Origin: a virus
IMG/VR virus record: IMGVR_UViG_3300026097_000059
Coordinates: 1 to 33,993 of that record
DNA: 33,993 nucleotides
Strand: one strand, 5' to 3'
The notes under the pieces were generated by a model. The model had not been told where the DNA came from. It made no database searches and was given only the letters and a program-made list of their open reading frames with translations. The number at the start of each line of letters is the position of its first letter. Position 1 is the first letter of the stretch. Positions 6,706-13,255 of the stretch are shown one piece after another. A program made the translations under genes and the position numbers.

Positions 6706-7704
6706 ATGACCTACATCTTGGTAGATGCCCAGAATCTTTTCCACCGCGCCCGTCATGTGGTGCGTGGTGATGACATCGAAACGAAGATTGGCATGGCGAT
6801 GCATATCATCTTCTCCAGCGTGAGCAAGTGTTGGAGAGATTTTGACGGCGGCCACGTCGTCTTCTGCTTCGATTCAAAGTCATGGCGTCGCGACTATTAC
6901 GCACCCTATAAGGCCCAGAGGCGTGAACAGAGGGCGGCTGCTACACCTGCTCAACAAGAAGAAGACACACAGTTTTTTGCCGCCTTCGATGCATTCAAGG
7001 ACTTCTTACATGAAAAAACAAATGTCACTGTCTTACAGGCTCAAGGCTGCGAGGCTGATGACTTCATTGCGCGTTGGATTCAGACACACCCTGACGACGA
7101 ACATGTCATTGTTTCAAGCGACAGCGACTTTTATCAACTCATCAGCCCTAAAGTGTCGCAGTATAACGGTATCACCAACCAACATATCACTATGGAAGGG
7201 ATCTTCAACGATAGGGGTAAACCCGTGGTTGATAAGAAGAGCGGCGAGCCAAAGCGAATCGGCGATCCAGAGTGGCTTCTATTCGAAAAATGCATCCGTG
7301 GTGACACAAGTGACAACATCTTTTCCGCGTTTCCGGGTGCACGTAAGAAAGGTACCAAAAATAAAGTAGGTATGACCGAGGCATTCGAAGACCGCCACAA
7401 AAAAGGATACAACTGGAACAACTTTCTCCTACAAACTTGGACGGACCATGAAGGTGTTGAACATAGAGTTCTTGATGATTACAATCGCAATAAAACGTTG
7501 ATTGATTTGACGGCACAGCCCGACGAAATCAAAACTATTCTCGATGAAGCTATCGTTGAGGCGGTGCAAGCTGAGCACAAGAAGCAGGTAGGTATCCACT
7601 TTATGAGATTTTGTGGTGCTCATGACCTTGTTCGCGTCGGCCAGCAGGCTGACAGCCATTCAAGATACCTAGGAGCAAGCTATGCCCAAAGAGCGAGCGG
7701 TTGA
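6706..7704 (+). CDS. 5'-3' exonuclease / flap endonuclease (T4 RNase H family)
   Basis: This enzyme probably removes RNA primers and flaps during phage DNA replication. In 332 residues (T4 RNase H has 305) the FEN metal sites are visible: Asp7 (LVDAQN), FCFDS with Asp56, the arch motif RRDYYAPYKAQR (61-72), GCEADD (114-119), SSDSDF (137-142) and the helix-3-turn region RGDTSDNI (198-205). The region after residue 210 is less conserved. AAGGA precedes the ATG and a sigma70-like promoter lies upstream. It overlaps the next gene by 23 bases. Confidence 0.9.
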   Translation: MTYILVDAQNLFHRARHVVRGDDIETKIGMAMHIIFSSVSKCWRDFDGGHVVFCFDSKSWRRDYYAPYKAQRREQRAAATPAQQEEDTQFFAAFDAFKDFLHEKTNVTVLQAQGCEADDFIARWIQTHPDDEHVIVSSDSDFYQLISPKVSQYNGITNQHITMEGIFNDRGKPVVDKKSGEPKRIGDPEWLLFEKCIRGDTSDNIFSAFPGARKKGTKNKVGMTEAFEDRHKKGYNWNNFLLQTWTDHEGVEHRVLDDYNRNKTLIDLTAQPDEIKTILDEAIVEAVQAEHKKQVGIHFMRFCGAHDLVRVGQQADSHSRYLGASYAQRASG

Positions 7705-8158
7705 AGTAATCGCAGACAAGCTGTGGATCACATACGATTCTGACGGCAACAAGACTGGTACTATGCGTCCATCCAATGATGGCGACTGGTTTGTGCAGTA
7801 TTTTACTGATGGTTCAAAGCTCGCTCATGATAGCGACGATGCTGACCAGTTTTTTGATTTTGAAGGTAAGCCTGAACCCAGCAGTTGGCACCAAGAGCAT
7901 GTCTACGGTTATCCAGTGCCCAAGATTGAAACGTTCAAGATACAAGAACGTGAAAACCTGCCTTGCTTTACCAAAACACCTACCAGCAAGGTTTACTTTG
8001 CTGCTGGTTACTACGGCATCAACTTTGAGAACGGCGGATGGATGGATGCACTCTGTCCAAAACTAGCGACTCTGCGCAAATACGAATACATCGGACCGTT
8101 CAAGACACCCACCGACGCACAGATAGCTATCAAGAGAAAGCAAAGAAACTATGAGTAA
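7682..8158 (+). CDS. Hypothetical phage protein (158 aa)
   Basis: Starts inside the exonuclease gene with a strong AGGAG seven bases before the ATG. It is rich in aromatic residues and Asp (DGDWFVQYFTDGSKLAHDSD) and ends with YIGPFKTPTDAQIAIKRK, a helix-like tail. No family recognised. Overlaps the next gene by eight bases. Confidence 0.7.
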   Translation: MPKERAVEVIADKLWITYDSDGNKTGTMRPSNDGDWFVQYFTDGSKLAHDSDDADQFFDFEGKPEPSSWHQEHVYGYPVPKIETFKIQERENLPCFTKTPTSKVYFAAGYYGINFENGGWMDALCPKLATLRKYEYIGPFKTPTDAQIAIKRKQRNYE

Positions 8159-8402
8159 AGACAAGAGCAAAGTCAAAACCACAGCGTTTGCTAGTGTATT
8201 TCAGCAGAAGCTTGACAAGCTGATTGATCGCATCAAGACCGAGTACAAAAAGCCTAAAGCTAAACGAGATAAAGCAAGTCTTAAACGTATGGCAAAGGAA
8301 GCCAAAGAACTGCGGGACCTACTCAAAGAGTGCAACGTCACAATGAAGGAAGTAGAGTGTCCCAAATGTGGCCATGAGTTCAAGGTAGTACATGACTGCT
8401 GA
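8151..8402 (+). CDS. Small coiled-coil protein with C-terminal zinc-binding motif
   Basis: The first 60 residues are Lys-rich and helical (KLDKLIDRIKTEYKKPKAK). The C-terminus reads ECPKCGHEFKVVHDC, a CPxCG half-zinc-ribbon with a further His and Cys that could complete one metal site. It may bind nucleic acid or a protein partner. Overlaps at both ends place it in the exonuclease operon. Confidence 0.65.
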   Translation: MSKDKSKVKTTAFASVFQQKLDKLIDRIKTEYKKPKAKRDKASLKRMAKEAKELRDLLKECNVTMKEVECPKCGHEFKVVHDC

Positions 8403-8640
8403 CGATAAGACACCACAGTTTCTGCAACCTGTCAGGTGGGTGTCGGCAAAAGGCCGCGACATCGACGAGATGCGTGAGAATTTGCTAAACGATCTTGACG
8501 GACAAGCGCTGTTTCAAATGGGTGATGTCAAGCTCGTATGGGTCAATGAATCAGACATCATCATGCAGGATATGAACATCTGGGTATACAACCAAAACAT
8601 TGCTTTAGGAACGTTGGACGATCCCGAAGACGGTATCTAA
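8392..8640 (+). CDS. Hypothetical phage protein (82 aa)
   Basis: Acidic protein with a probable alpha/beta layout (RDIDEMRENLLNDLDG, then VKLVWVNESDIIMQDMNIW). The start overlaps the preceding gene by 11 bases. It is the last gene before the hairpin at 8645-8686. No family recognised. Confidence 0.65.
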   Translation: MTADDKTPQFLQPVRWVSAKGRDIDEMRENLLNDLDGQALFQMGDVKLVWVNESDIIMQDMNIWVYNQNIALGTLDDPEDGI

Positions 8641-8644
8641 TTTT

Positions 8645-8686
8645 TCTCCATTCTAGCTAAATAGTTAAAGCTAGATTTAATGGAGA
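8645..8686 (+). promoter_or_regulatory. Hairpin that would mask a ribosome-binding site
   Basis: Two consecutive seven-base arms, TCTCCAT and TCTAGCT, pair perfectly with AGCTAGA and ATGGAGA; a four-base bulge (TTTA) separates the right-hand arms and the loop is ten bases. The right arm contains the GGAG that serves the ATG at 8692, so folding would hide it. This looks like a translational switch or an RNA-processing signal, not a terminator, because no T-run follows. Confidence 0.5.
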
Positions 8687-8691
8687 ATGAC

Positions 8692-9003
8692 ATGGCGCGA
8701 CCCAAACCACGTGTTTTGTTGGAGCAAACCGACAAGAACTTCCGAAGCGAGCAGGTGCTTGAAGCAGACGCAATCTATGCTGTATTCTTTCAAGGGTCGC
8801 CAGTTAATCTCAAAAGCTTCAACAGCCTTACAGACAGCCCTGGAGCCAAGTACAAGAAAACCAGCTTCAGCAATGCCGCGCATTGTTTTAATCTTGCTGA
8901 CAGGTTAAACAAGAAATTCAAAACAAATGAATTTAGTGTTGTAAAATTCTCAGCAGAAGGAGCGCAAAAAATTGAAAGGCCTGACAAAAATAATTGGTTC
9001 TAA
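8692..9003 (+). CDS. Phage protein whose 3' end is duplicated beyond the HNH gene
   Basis: The 103-residue protein has a globular look (VLEADAIYAVFFQGSPVNLK, SNAAHCFNLADRLNKKF). ATG 8692 is chosen over ATG 8680 because GGAG lies six bases before it. The last 35 codons are noticeably A/T-rich, like the HNH gene that follows, and a second version of the same segment (NLCERLNAKFNTDDFTVI) exists downstream of the HNH gene. The current C-terminus may therefore have arrived with the mobile element. The stop overlaps that of the convergent HNH gene. Function unknown. Confidence 0.7.
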   Translation: MARPKPRVLLEQTDKNFRSEQVLEADAIYAVFFQGSPVNLKSFNSLTDSPGAKYKKTSFSNAAHCFNLADRLNKKFKTNEFSVVKFSAEGAQKIERPDKNNWF

Positions 9004-9755
9004 CCTTTTTTACATTTGATACCATGCCATCTTGTATACATGGCTACACTGTATTCTCCTCCACAGTTCTCGCATACTTTTCTTGGATGAACTATACCTT
9101 TTTTTGCGTCGCTCATTAATTTTCTAGTATTCTCAGAACGTGTGATGCCAACTAATGATTCGGATACTGCTTTTTTATGTTGTTCACTAAGTTTACGACC
9201 GCGCATCTTCGACGAAATAAGTGCTTTTGTTTCTTCAGAATGTGTCAACCCAGTCATGCCGCCGCCTTCATATTTTCTTCCTTTGTTCCATGGCACTCGA
9301 CCAATAACAGCATCTGATATTTTTTTCTTAGTTTCATCTGAATGTTTGTAATTGGTTTTTCGTTTCGGAAGTGATTTGAGAGTTTTACTAATTTTTTCTC
9401 TTATTTCAGGTCGTTTCGATGGATTATCATTTTTCATTATTTCACTATATTGATGTTTCAATGATTCATACATCTTAGAATTTATTTTATTTTTGTTCAT
9501 AATGGCCATCCCAAATGCTGCCTTAACCATTTTATATTTGTGATTTTTATTTGACACCATTTTAACTAAAAGCAAGTGACATATAAAATGTTCTCTAGCA
9601 GTTAATTTGATTATGTTATTTTTTGAATCATCTCCGCCAAGAGAACGAGGAATTATGTGATGTTTTTCACCATATTCATTTTCTAATACAGAAGACGATA
9701 ATCTTTTATTAACAATCTGATAATACCATTTTGTATATTTGTTTTTAAGAAACAT
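9000..9755 (-). CDS. HNH homing endonuclease
   Basis: This 251-residue protein has an N-terminal HNH nuclease (EKHHIIPRSLGGDDSKNN, then LTAREHFICHLLLVKM), three or four NUMOD3-like DNA-binding repeats (GRVPWNKGR, HSEETKALISSKMRGR, SEQHKKAVSESLVG, RSENTRKLMSDAKKG) and a C-terminal zinc-ribbon-like CENCGGEY with a later Cys. It is much more A/T-rich than the flanking genes, a sign of transfer. It is oriented against its neighbours, ends exactly on the stop of the upstream gene, and has its own TATAAATA promoter and AGGAG ribosome site. Confidence 0.92.
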   Translation of the reverse strand: MFLKNKYTKWYYQIVNKRLSSSVLENEYGEKHHIIPRSLGGDDSKNNIIKLTAREHFICHLLLVKMVSNKNHKYKMVKAAFGMAIMNKNKINSKMYESLKHQYSEIMKNDNPSKRPEIREKISKTLKSLPKRKTNYKHSDETKKKISDAVIGRVPWNKGRKYEGGGMTGLTHSEETKALISSKMRGRKLSEQHKKAVSESLVGITRSENTRKLMSDAKKGIVHPRKVCENCGGEYSVAMYTRWHGIKCKKG

Positions 9756-9775
9756 AAGAACTCCTATAACTTACT

Positions 9776-9783
9776 TATTTATA
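9776..9783 (-). promoter_or_regulatory. T4-type late promoter for the HNH gene
   Basis: The minus strand reads TATAAATA about 20 bases before the HNH ATG, with AGGAG in between. The leader is short, as expected for a T4 late transcript starting a few bases after the octamer. Confidence 0.65.
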
Positions 9784-9796
9784 AAACTCACTAAAT

Positions 9797-9925
9797 AACT
9801 TATGCGAAAGATTGAACGCTAAGTTCAACACAGATGATTTTACGGTGATTAACCTTGTCGAAGGAGAACAAATCGAAGAGGACCTTGACGGAGGAGATTA
9901 CCCAATGGCTCCGAAAAGAGATTGA
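9797..9925 (+). pseudogene. Orphan C-terminal segment of the gene interrupted by the HNH element
   Basis: In frame, this reads NLCERLNAKFNTDDFTVI followed by NLVEGEQIEEDLDGG and a stop. It aligns with NLADRLNKKFKTNEFSVV near the end of the gene that precedes the HNH gene. There is no start codon or ribosome site of its own, and the frame closes with a stop just upstream. The codons are less A/T-rich than in the 5' copy, so this is probably the original tail, left behind when the HNH element brought a replacement tail. A decayed tandem paralogue is the alternative. Confidence 0.65.
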
Positions 9926-10238
9926 AGACTGTGAAGACGCAACCATTAAAACCATATTTGGTGGTCGCGATTATCAAGTAGGCGATTATTTTCACCAACC
10001 TGATAGTCTCCGTCTTAGGGCTGCTGGATATCAACTTCTCAAGATCTTCTTCGACCATGAAGAATTTAAACACGAGCGCGGCTTCTACGCAGGCGAAATC
10101 ATCGCACTCAGCAAGCATATGAACGCCCCGTTTTACATCAACCGTGAAACCATTGTTCTCTTCAGTAACGAACACATCGTGATGTGTAAGCTAGCCGGAT
10201 CAGTCGAATCTTGGCTAAAGAACTTCCCTGACTCTTGA
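9885..10238 (+). CDS. Hypothetical phage protein (117 aa)
   Basis: Begins at TTG with GAAGAGG just upstream; the frame is open further 5' (another TTG at 9855), and an ATG start would cut the protein badly. Residues read LTEEITQWLRKEIEDCEDA, then a globular middle (DSLRLRAAGYQLLKIFFDHE). It overlaps the orphan tail of the split gene by 41 bases, an overlap typical of this genome and a sign that the two were adjacent before the insertion. No family recognised. Confidence 0.6.
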   Translation: MTEEITQWLRKEIEDCEDATIKTIFGGRDYQVGDYFHQPDSLRLRAAGYQLLKIFFDHEEFKHERGFYAGEIIALSKHMNAPFYINRETIVLFSNEHIVMCKLAGSVESWLKNFPDS

Positions 10239-10260
10239 CGCCTTGGTCTTGAAAAATACA

Positions 10261-10289
10261 TTGACGAAGTATGGCATAGTGCTTATATT
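10261..10289 (+). promoter_or_regulatory. Sigma70-like promoter
   Basis: TTGACG (10261-10266) and TATATT (10284-10289) with a 17-base spacer. It shares the GCTTATATTA block with the promoter at 10570. Confidence 0.65.
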
Positions 10290-10292
10290 AGA

Positions 10293-10300
10293 TATAAATA
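10293..10300 (+). promoter_or_regulatory. T4-type late promoter octamer
   Basis: An exact TATAAATA lies four bases after the sigma70-like -10 box and 40 bases before the next ATG. Two promoter types in tandem would allow early and late expression of the small downstream gene. Confidence 0.5.
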
Positions 10301-10339
10301 TCAGCACACGTGAAGAACGTGAGACAGGAGAAGCACACG

Positions 10340-10516
10340 ATGTCTACACCAGATAAAGCTTTTGAAGATTTTGCCCGAGGCCTAGTGCCGTCGCAAAACA
10401 GTGTTGATCCTGAGACCCTACGCAAAGCGCGTGAGTGGTACAATTCATTTGCAGGCGCACATGCTGTACCAATGACAGATCGCGACATGGTAGAGATTTA
10501 TCTCGAACTCAACTAA
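10340..10516 (+). CDS. Small phage protein (58 aa)
   Basis: AGGAG lies nine bases before the ATG. The protein has two predicted helices (DKAFEDFARGLVPSQNS, then DPETLRKAREWYNSFAG) and ends TDRDMVEIYLELN. It is a single-gene unit: promoters lie directly upstream and a terminator 24 bases downstream. Function unknown. Confidence 0.7.
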   Translation: MSTPDKAFEDFARGLVPSQNSVDPETLRKAREWYNSFAGAHAVPMTDRDMVEIYLELN

Positions 10517-10526
10517 CTAACTAACT
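10511..10526 (+). repeat. Tetranucleotide repeat AACT x4
   Basis: Four perfect AACT units overlap the stop codon of the 58-residue protein and run into the spacer before the terminator. Confidence 0.7.
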
Positions 10527-10540
10527 GATTTCTAAAGATT

Positions 10541-10567
10541 GAAAGCCGGCCTTTTTGGTCGGCTTTC
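10541..10567 (+). terminator. Rho-independent terminator
   Basis: GAAAGCCGGCC pairs with GGTCGGCTTTC over 11 positions (one G-T wobble) around a TTTTT loop. The following TCTT is a weak U-tract, and the -35 box of the next promoter starts three bases later. Confidence 0.7.
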
Positions 10568-10569
10568 TC

Positions 10570-10598
10570 TTGACTAACCAAGACACTTCGCTTATATT
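10570..10598 (+). promoter_or_regulatory. Sigma70-like promoter, diverged member of the repeated cassette
   Basis: TTGACT and TATATT are 17 bases apart, followed by a leader with GTAAGCAAAGGAGA. Spacer (CCAAGAC--TT-GCT) and leader match the two identical cassettes at 11237 and 11981, so this is an older copy of the same module. Confidence 0.75.
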
Positions 10599-10625
10599 AT
10601 AAAAGTAAGCAAAGGAGATATACAC

Positions 10626-10988
10626 ATGTCGACCGAAACCCTCAGTATCCTCGCCGAATATCCTGCCGTGCTGGTACTGGAAATCCCCGCAACCATGGAT
10701 ATTCAGCTGACCAACGACAAAGGGTATGCGCGGACTGCCCCGTTTGCGATTTACCTCAAAAGCTTTCCCCGTGACCGTTACGAGTTCATCCGCAGTTTCA
10801 CCATCGGGTGCGATGGAGACAATCCTGAAAATGTTTGGGCATATGGCAACGGCAGTATGCTCACTGCTGAAGAGCGTCGTCAAGAGACTGCTTTTGGTGT
10901 CGAACTTGGACAGGTGATTCGGGTCGAGGGCCGCGAGTTTCGGGTCGAGCCCGACCACAACCACAACATCAAACTGACGGAAGTATAA
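10626..10988 (+). CDS. Hypothetical phage protein (120 aa)
   Basis: AAAGGAG eight bases before the ATG and a strong promoter suggest early, high expression. The protein is probably beta-rich (AVLVLEIPATMDIQLTND, then QVIRVEGREFRVEPDHN). No family recognised. A two-base gap separates it from the next gene. Confidence 0.7.
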   Translation: MSTETLSILAEYPAVLVLEIPATMDIQLTNDKGYARTAPFAIYLKSFPRDRYEFIRSFTIGCDGDNPENVWAYGNGSMLTAEERRQETAFGVELGQVIRVEGREFRVEPDHNHNIKLTEV

Positions 10989-10990
10989 TA

Positions 10991-11242
10991 ATGAATACTT
11001 TTTTCAACAATCTTTATCAAAATGGCGAAGGCTGCACTGTCACTGGGTTTTACCGTGAGCAACCCTTTCATGGCAAAATCAGTAATGTTCGCAGCACTTA
11101 TGGTGGTGGGTTGAACGTTTATGTTGAACTGGACCATGAGTTCACGATCGAACGCCATGAACGTGATTCTCTTGTGCTGGACGGCGAAGAGTTGTTCAAC
11201 GGCAGTGGTTCGTGCACTAAAAATCTTCACGTTTATTTCTGA
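10991..11242 (+). CDS. Hypothetical phage protein (83 aa)
   Basis: Probably a small beta-barrel: GCTVTGFYREQPFHGKISNV, then LNVYVELDHEFTIERHE. The layout (a variable domain with charged strands) is reminiscent of small phage-encoded nucleic-acid or protein binders, but no family is recognised. It ends inside the first 63-bp promoter repeat. Confidence 0.65.
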   Translation: MNTFFNNLYQNGEGCTVTGFYREQPFHGKISNVRSTYGGGLNVYVELDHEFTIERHERDSLVLDGEELFNGSGSCTKNLHVYF

Positions 11243-11299
11243 TTTTGGTTGACATCACCAAGACGTTTTGCTATATTGGTCTTGTAAGCAAAGGAGACA
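11237..11299 (+). repeat. 63-bp direct repeat (promoter/RBS cassette), copy 1
   Basis: Sixty-three bases from TTCTGATTTTGG to AAGGAGACA are identical to bases 11981-12043. The unit contains a complete sigma70-like promoter, transcript leader and ribosome site, and both copies end just before an ATG followed by GCTT. It overlaps the last six bases of the preceding gene. Confidence 0.9.
11249..11277 (+). promoter_or_regulatory. Sigma70-like promoter inside repeat copy 1
   Basis: TTGACA and TATATT with a 17-base spacer, a near-consensus promoter; AAAGGAG follows at 11290. Confidence 0.8.
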
Positions 11300-11302
11300 G
11301 AC

Positions 11303-11578
11303 ATGGCTTTCCAGATTCACGCAGAAAACATCAGCGGTGCGTTCCAGGAGAAGGACACTGGTAACTGGTTCGAGTTCAGCGAGAATCCTGAAATGCTTCT
11401 CGCTCCGCCTGCACATGGCGGACGCAACATTGTTTTCCCCCACGTTATCTGGACTGGCGATGGCTATCGCTATGCCAAAGTTGGCAAAACTGTTGTTCAC
11501 ATCATCACCGACGAAACTGAGTTTGGTTGGGTGGTTGAAAAGTGGTACATCAAAAATCTCCGTGAATATGCAAAATAA
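11303..11578 (+). CDS. Hypothetical phage protein (91 aa)
   Basis: Directly behind repeat copy 1. The protein is rich in aromatic residues and probably beta-stranded (GNWFEFSENPEMLLAPPAHG, then HIITDETEFGWVVEKWYIKN). No family recognised. It is probably expressed early and strongly. Confidence 0.7.
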   Translation: MAFQIHAENISGAFQEKDTGNWFEFSENPEMLLAPPAHGGRNIVFPHVIWTGDGYRYAKVGKTVVHIITDETEFGWVVEKWYIKNLREYAK

Positions 11579-11589
11579 AGGTTAAGACA

Positions 11590-11976
11590 ATGCACAGTAT
11601 TCGCGACATCCTGTACACACAACGAACTGGATTCTTTTCTGGACGCGGCACAACGCTGGGTGATGCAGTCATGTTATTGGCGTTCGGACCGCCAGTTGAT
11701 CCGGTTGCCCTTGATCTTTACTATGATGTCTTCGGCACCACCAAGTGGACAAAATATCTGCGTTATTTTGTCCGGCATTATCGTTGGCTGTATGCTGACA
11801 AAATCAAGAACCGTGACAGCATCATGATGATTCAGCATACGGTTTTGAATGAAACATTCGAACTGCCGCTTGAAGCCTATACTGCAATCAGGATTGACAC
11901 ATTGCTGGCCTACAGGGGTTTGATCAACTGCCCTTGGGTGAGCATGAATGGCGGTCATAACCGAATCCCATCGTAA
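11590..11976 (+). CDS. Hypothetical phage protein (128 aa)
   Basis: Probably helical and rich in Tyr and Trp (FGTTKWTKYLRYFVRHYRWL), with a final GLINCPWVSMNGGHN. It follows the preceding gene by 11 bases and is the last gene before repeat copy 2. No family recognised. Confidence 0.65.
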   Translation: MHSIRDILYTQRTGFFSGRGTTLGDAVMLLAFGPPVDPVALDLYYDVFGTTKWTKYLRYFVRHYRWLYADKIKNRDSIMMIQHTVLNETFELPLEAYTAIRIDTLLAYRGLINCPWVSMNGGHNRIPS

Positions 11977-11980
11977 AAAG

Positions 11981-12043
11981 TTCTGATTTTGGTTGACATC
12001 ACCAAGACGTTTTGCTATATTGGTCTTGTAAGCAAAGGAGACA
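11981..12043 (+). repeat. 63-bp direct repeat (promoter/RBS cassette), copy 2
   Basis: Identical to copy 1 over 63 bases, 744 bases downstream. It starts four bases after the preceding stop codon. One extra base after the repeat shifts the distance to the following ATG. Confidence 0.9.
11993..12021 (+). promoter_or_regulatory. Sigma70-like promoter inside repeat copy 2
   Basis: Same TTGACA-N17-TATATT promoter as in copy 1, with AAAGGAG before the ATG at 12048. Confidence 0.8.
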
Positions 12044-12047
12044 AGAC

Positions 12048-12266
12048 ATGGCTTCCAACCTCGAAATGCTCGCTGCACTGAACCCGAACTGCAAAACTGA
12101 TGCACTTCCTGGTGGCGAGTGGAAAGTCACCTATGCTAGCATGTTCACTCACCTTACTGGCGATGAGCGCAAAGAACTTGCTCGTGGCACCTATGGTGAG
12201 ATGATCAAGAAGATGGCTCTTCTGCCCAAAGGCAAGTATGCAGATGTCAAGCTGGAGCCTGCATAA
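12048..12266 (+). CDS. Small phage protein (72 aa)
   Basis: Helical small protein (LEMLAALNPNCKTD, then TGDERKELARGTYGEMIKKM). Transcribed from repeat copy 2, and its stop overlaps the next start as TAATG. No family recognised. Confidence 0.7.
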   Translation: MASNLEMLAALNPNCKTDALPGGEWKVTYASMFTHLTGDERKELARGTYGEMIKKMALLPKGKYADVKLEPA

Positions 12267-12478
12267 TGGCTATTAAGTCAACCCGTCACGCACCTGGCAG
12301 CTACGTCGTTACTGACGGAGTCAATGAAGTCGACGTCTACAAGATTGAACTTGCGGACGGCGAGTGGTGGATTGCCAGCTGCTTCGTCAACCACAGCGAT
12401 CCTGTTTCCACGTACCGTGAAGCACGGGAAAACGCTGTCTACATCCTCGAGAACTGGAAAGAGCTCGCAGCAATATGA
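12266..12478 (+). CDS. Small phage protein (70 aa)
   Basis: Strand-rich first half (GSYVVTDGVNEVDVYKIELA, GEWWIASCFVN) and a helical end (YREARENAVYILENWKEL). TAATG and ATGA overlaps link it to both neighbours. Function unknown. Confidence 0.7.
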   Translation: MAIKSTRHAPGSYVVTDGVNEVDVYKIELADGEWWIASCFVNHSDPVSTYREARENAVYILENWKELAAI

Positions 12479-12798
12479 CCCGCAACGAATATATTGCACT
12501 GATCCTGCGCGATGACGCTGTTGGTACCCGCGCTGTTGGCAAAGCCCTTGTTCACCTTTTCCGTCGGCAGACGGAGGACGAGCAGGCCAGCAATGACACC
12601 CGTCACCACAACATGCGGGGCTTCACAGGTGCGGATGCTCGCCGCGGCAGCATTACCGCCAAGTATTTTCTCAAGCACGGTGACCTGCTTGACTGGCAAC
12701 TTGAATACTGGCGCGCTCCCAACCGTCGTGGTGTTCCTCGGCTAGGCAAGTATTACGGCCAGATCGCAGAAGAAGCACAACGGAAGGAAACGGCATGA
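12475..12798 (+). CDS. Phage protein with the RGFTGADA-GS-AK motif
   Basis: The 107 residues contain HHNMRGFTGADARRGSITAK followed by LLDWQLEYWR and GVPRLGKYYGQIAEEA. A similar arrangement (G-F---DA--GS--A, then Q---------L-KY--Q) recurs in phage and plasmid proteins as a small helical module of unknown role (from memory). The N-terminus (NEYIALILRDDAVGTRAVG) is probably a helix. Coupled by ATGA overlaps to both neighbours. Confidence 0.7.
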   Translation: MTRNEYIALILRDDAVGTRAVGKALVHLFRRQTEDEQASNDTRHHNMRGFTGADARRGSITAKYFLKHGDLLDWQLEYWRAPNRRGVPRLGKYYGQIAEEAQRKETA

Positions 12799-13250
12799 AC
12801 TTCAATCTTGATTATCGTGACTACGGCCGCCGTGATGAAGAGCGTGGCGATGGTGAATGGGATTATAGCTGGTCGGAAGATCACGACTATCATTACAATG
12901 GTGCTCACATTGTTGAAGAAGGATATTCAGATGTAGGTTTGTTTCCGGGAGAACATGAGCCCCGTCTAGGTGATCGAATCTTCGTAGTCTATGTCAGCTA
13001 TGATAGTGGCGATAGCTTCGGTAACGAGCGAGGCCGGCGAGTACATTTGTGGGCATTCACTGATGCTGAGCGCGCTGCTCGGCTGTGTGACCTGGTCACA
13101 CTGGATGCTGAAACCACTCCTGATTACGACTATGATCACAAACCTTTGATGTTCGAAGGGGTACCGATTTCTGTCAATGAATGGAAGGGCTATTTCGAGC
13201 ACTTCAACCATGCTGATTATGAATCTCTTGAAATCAAGCGCAAAAGGTAA
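12795..13250 (+). CDS. Acidic phage protein (151 aa)
   Basis: The N-terminal 40 residues are extremely rich in Asp, Glu, Tyr and Arg (DYGRRDEERGDGEWDYSWSE), possibly disordered, followed by a folded region (PRLGDRIFVVYVSYDSGD and VHLWAFTDAERAARLCDLV). A strongly acidic N-terminus would suit DNA mimicry or protein binding, but this is only a suggestion. No family recognised. Confidence 0.65.
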   Translation: MNFNLDYRDYGRRDEERGDGEWDYSWSEDHDYHYNGAHIVEEGYSDVGLFPGEHEPRLGDRIFVVYVSYDSGDSFGNERGRRVHLWAFTDAERAARLCDLVTLDAETTPDYDYDHKPLMFEGVPISVNEWKGYFEHFNHADYESLEIKRKR

Positions 13251-13255
13251 ATCCA

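Noticed and set aside
9000-9755. Group I intron carrying the HNH gene
   Set aside because: The upstream gene has its own stop and a full C-terminus and the downstream copy is redundant, so there is nothing to splice; the HNH gene is also on the opposite strand. I saw no intron core.
10234-10262. TTGACG at 10234 as a promoter -35
   Set aside because: No acceptable -10 box occurs 16-18 bases downstream; the real pair starts at 10261.
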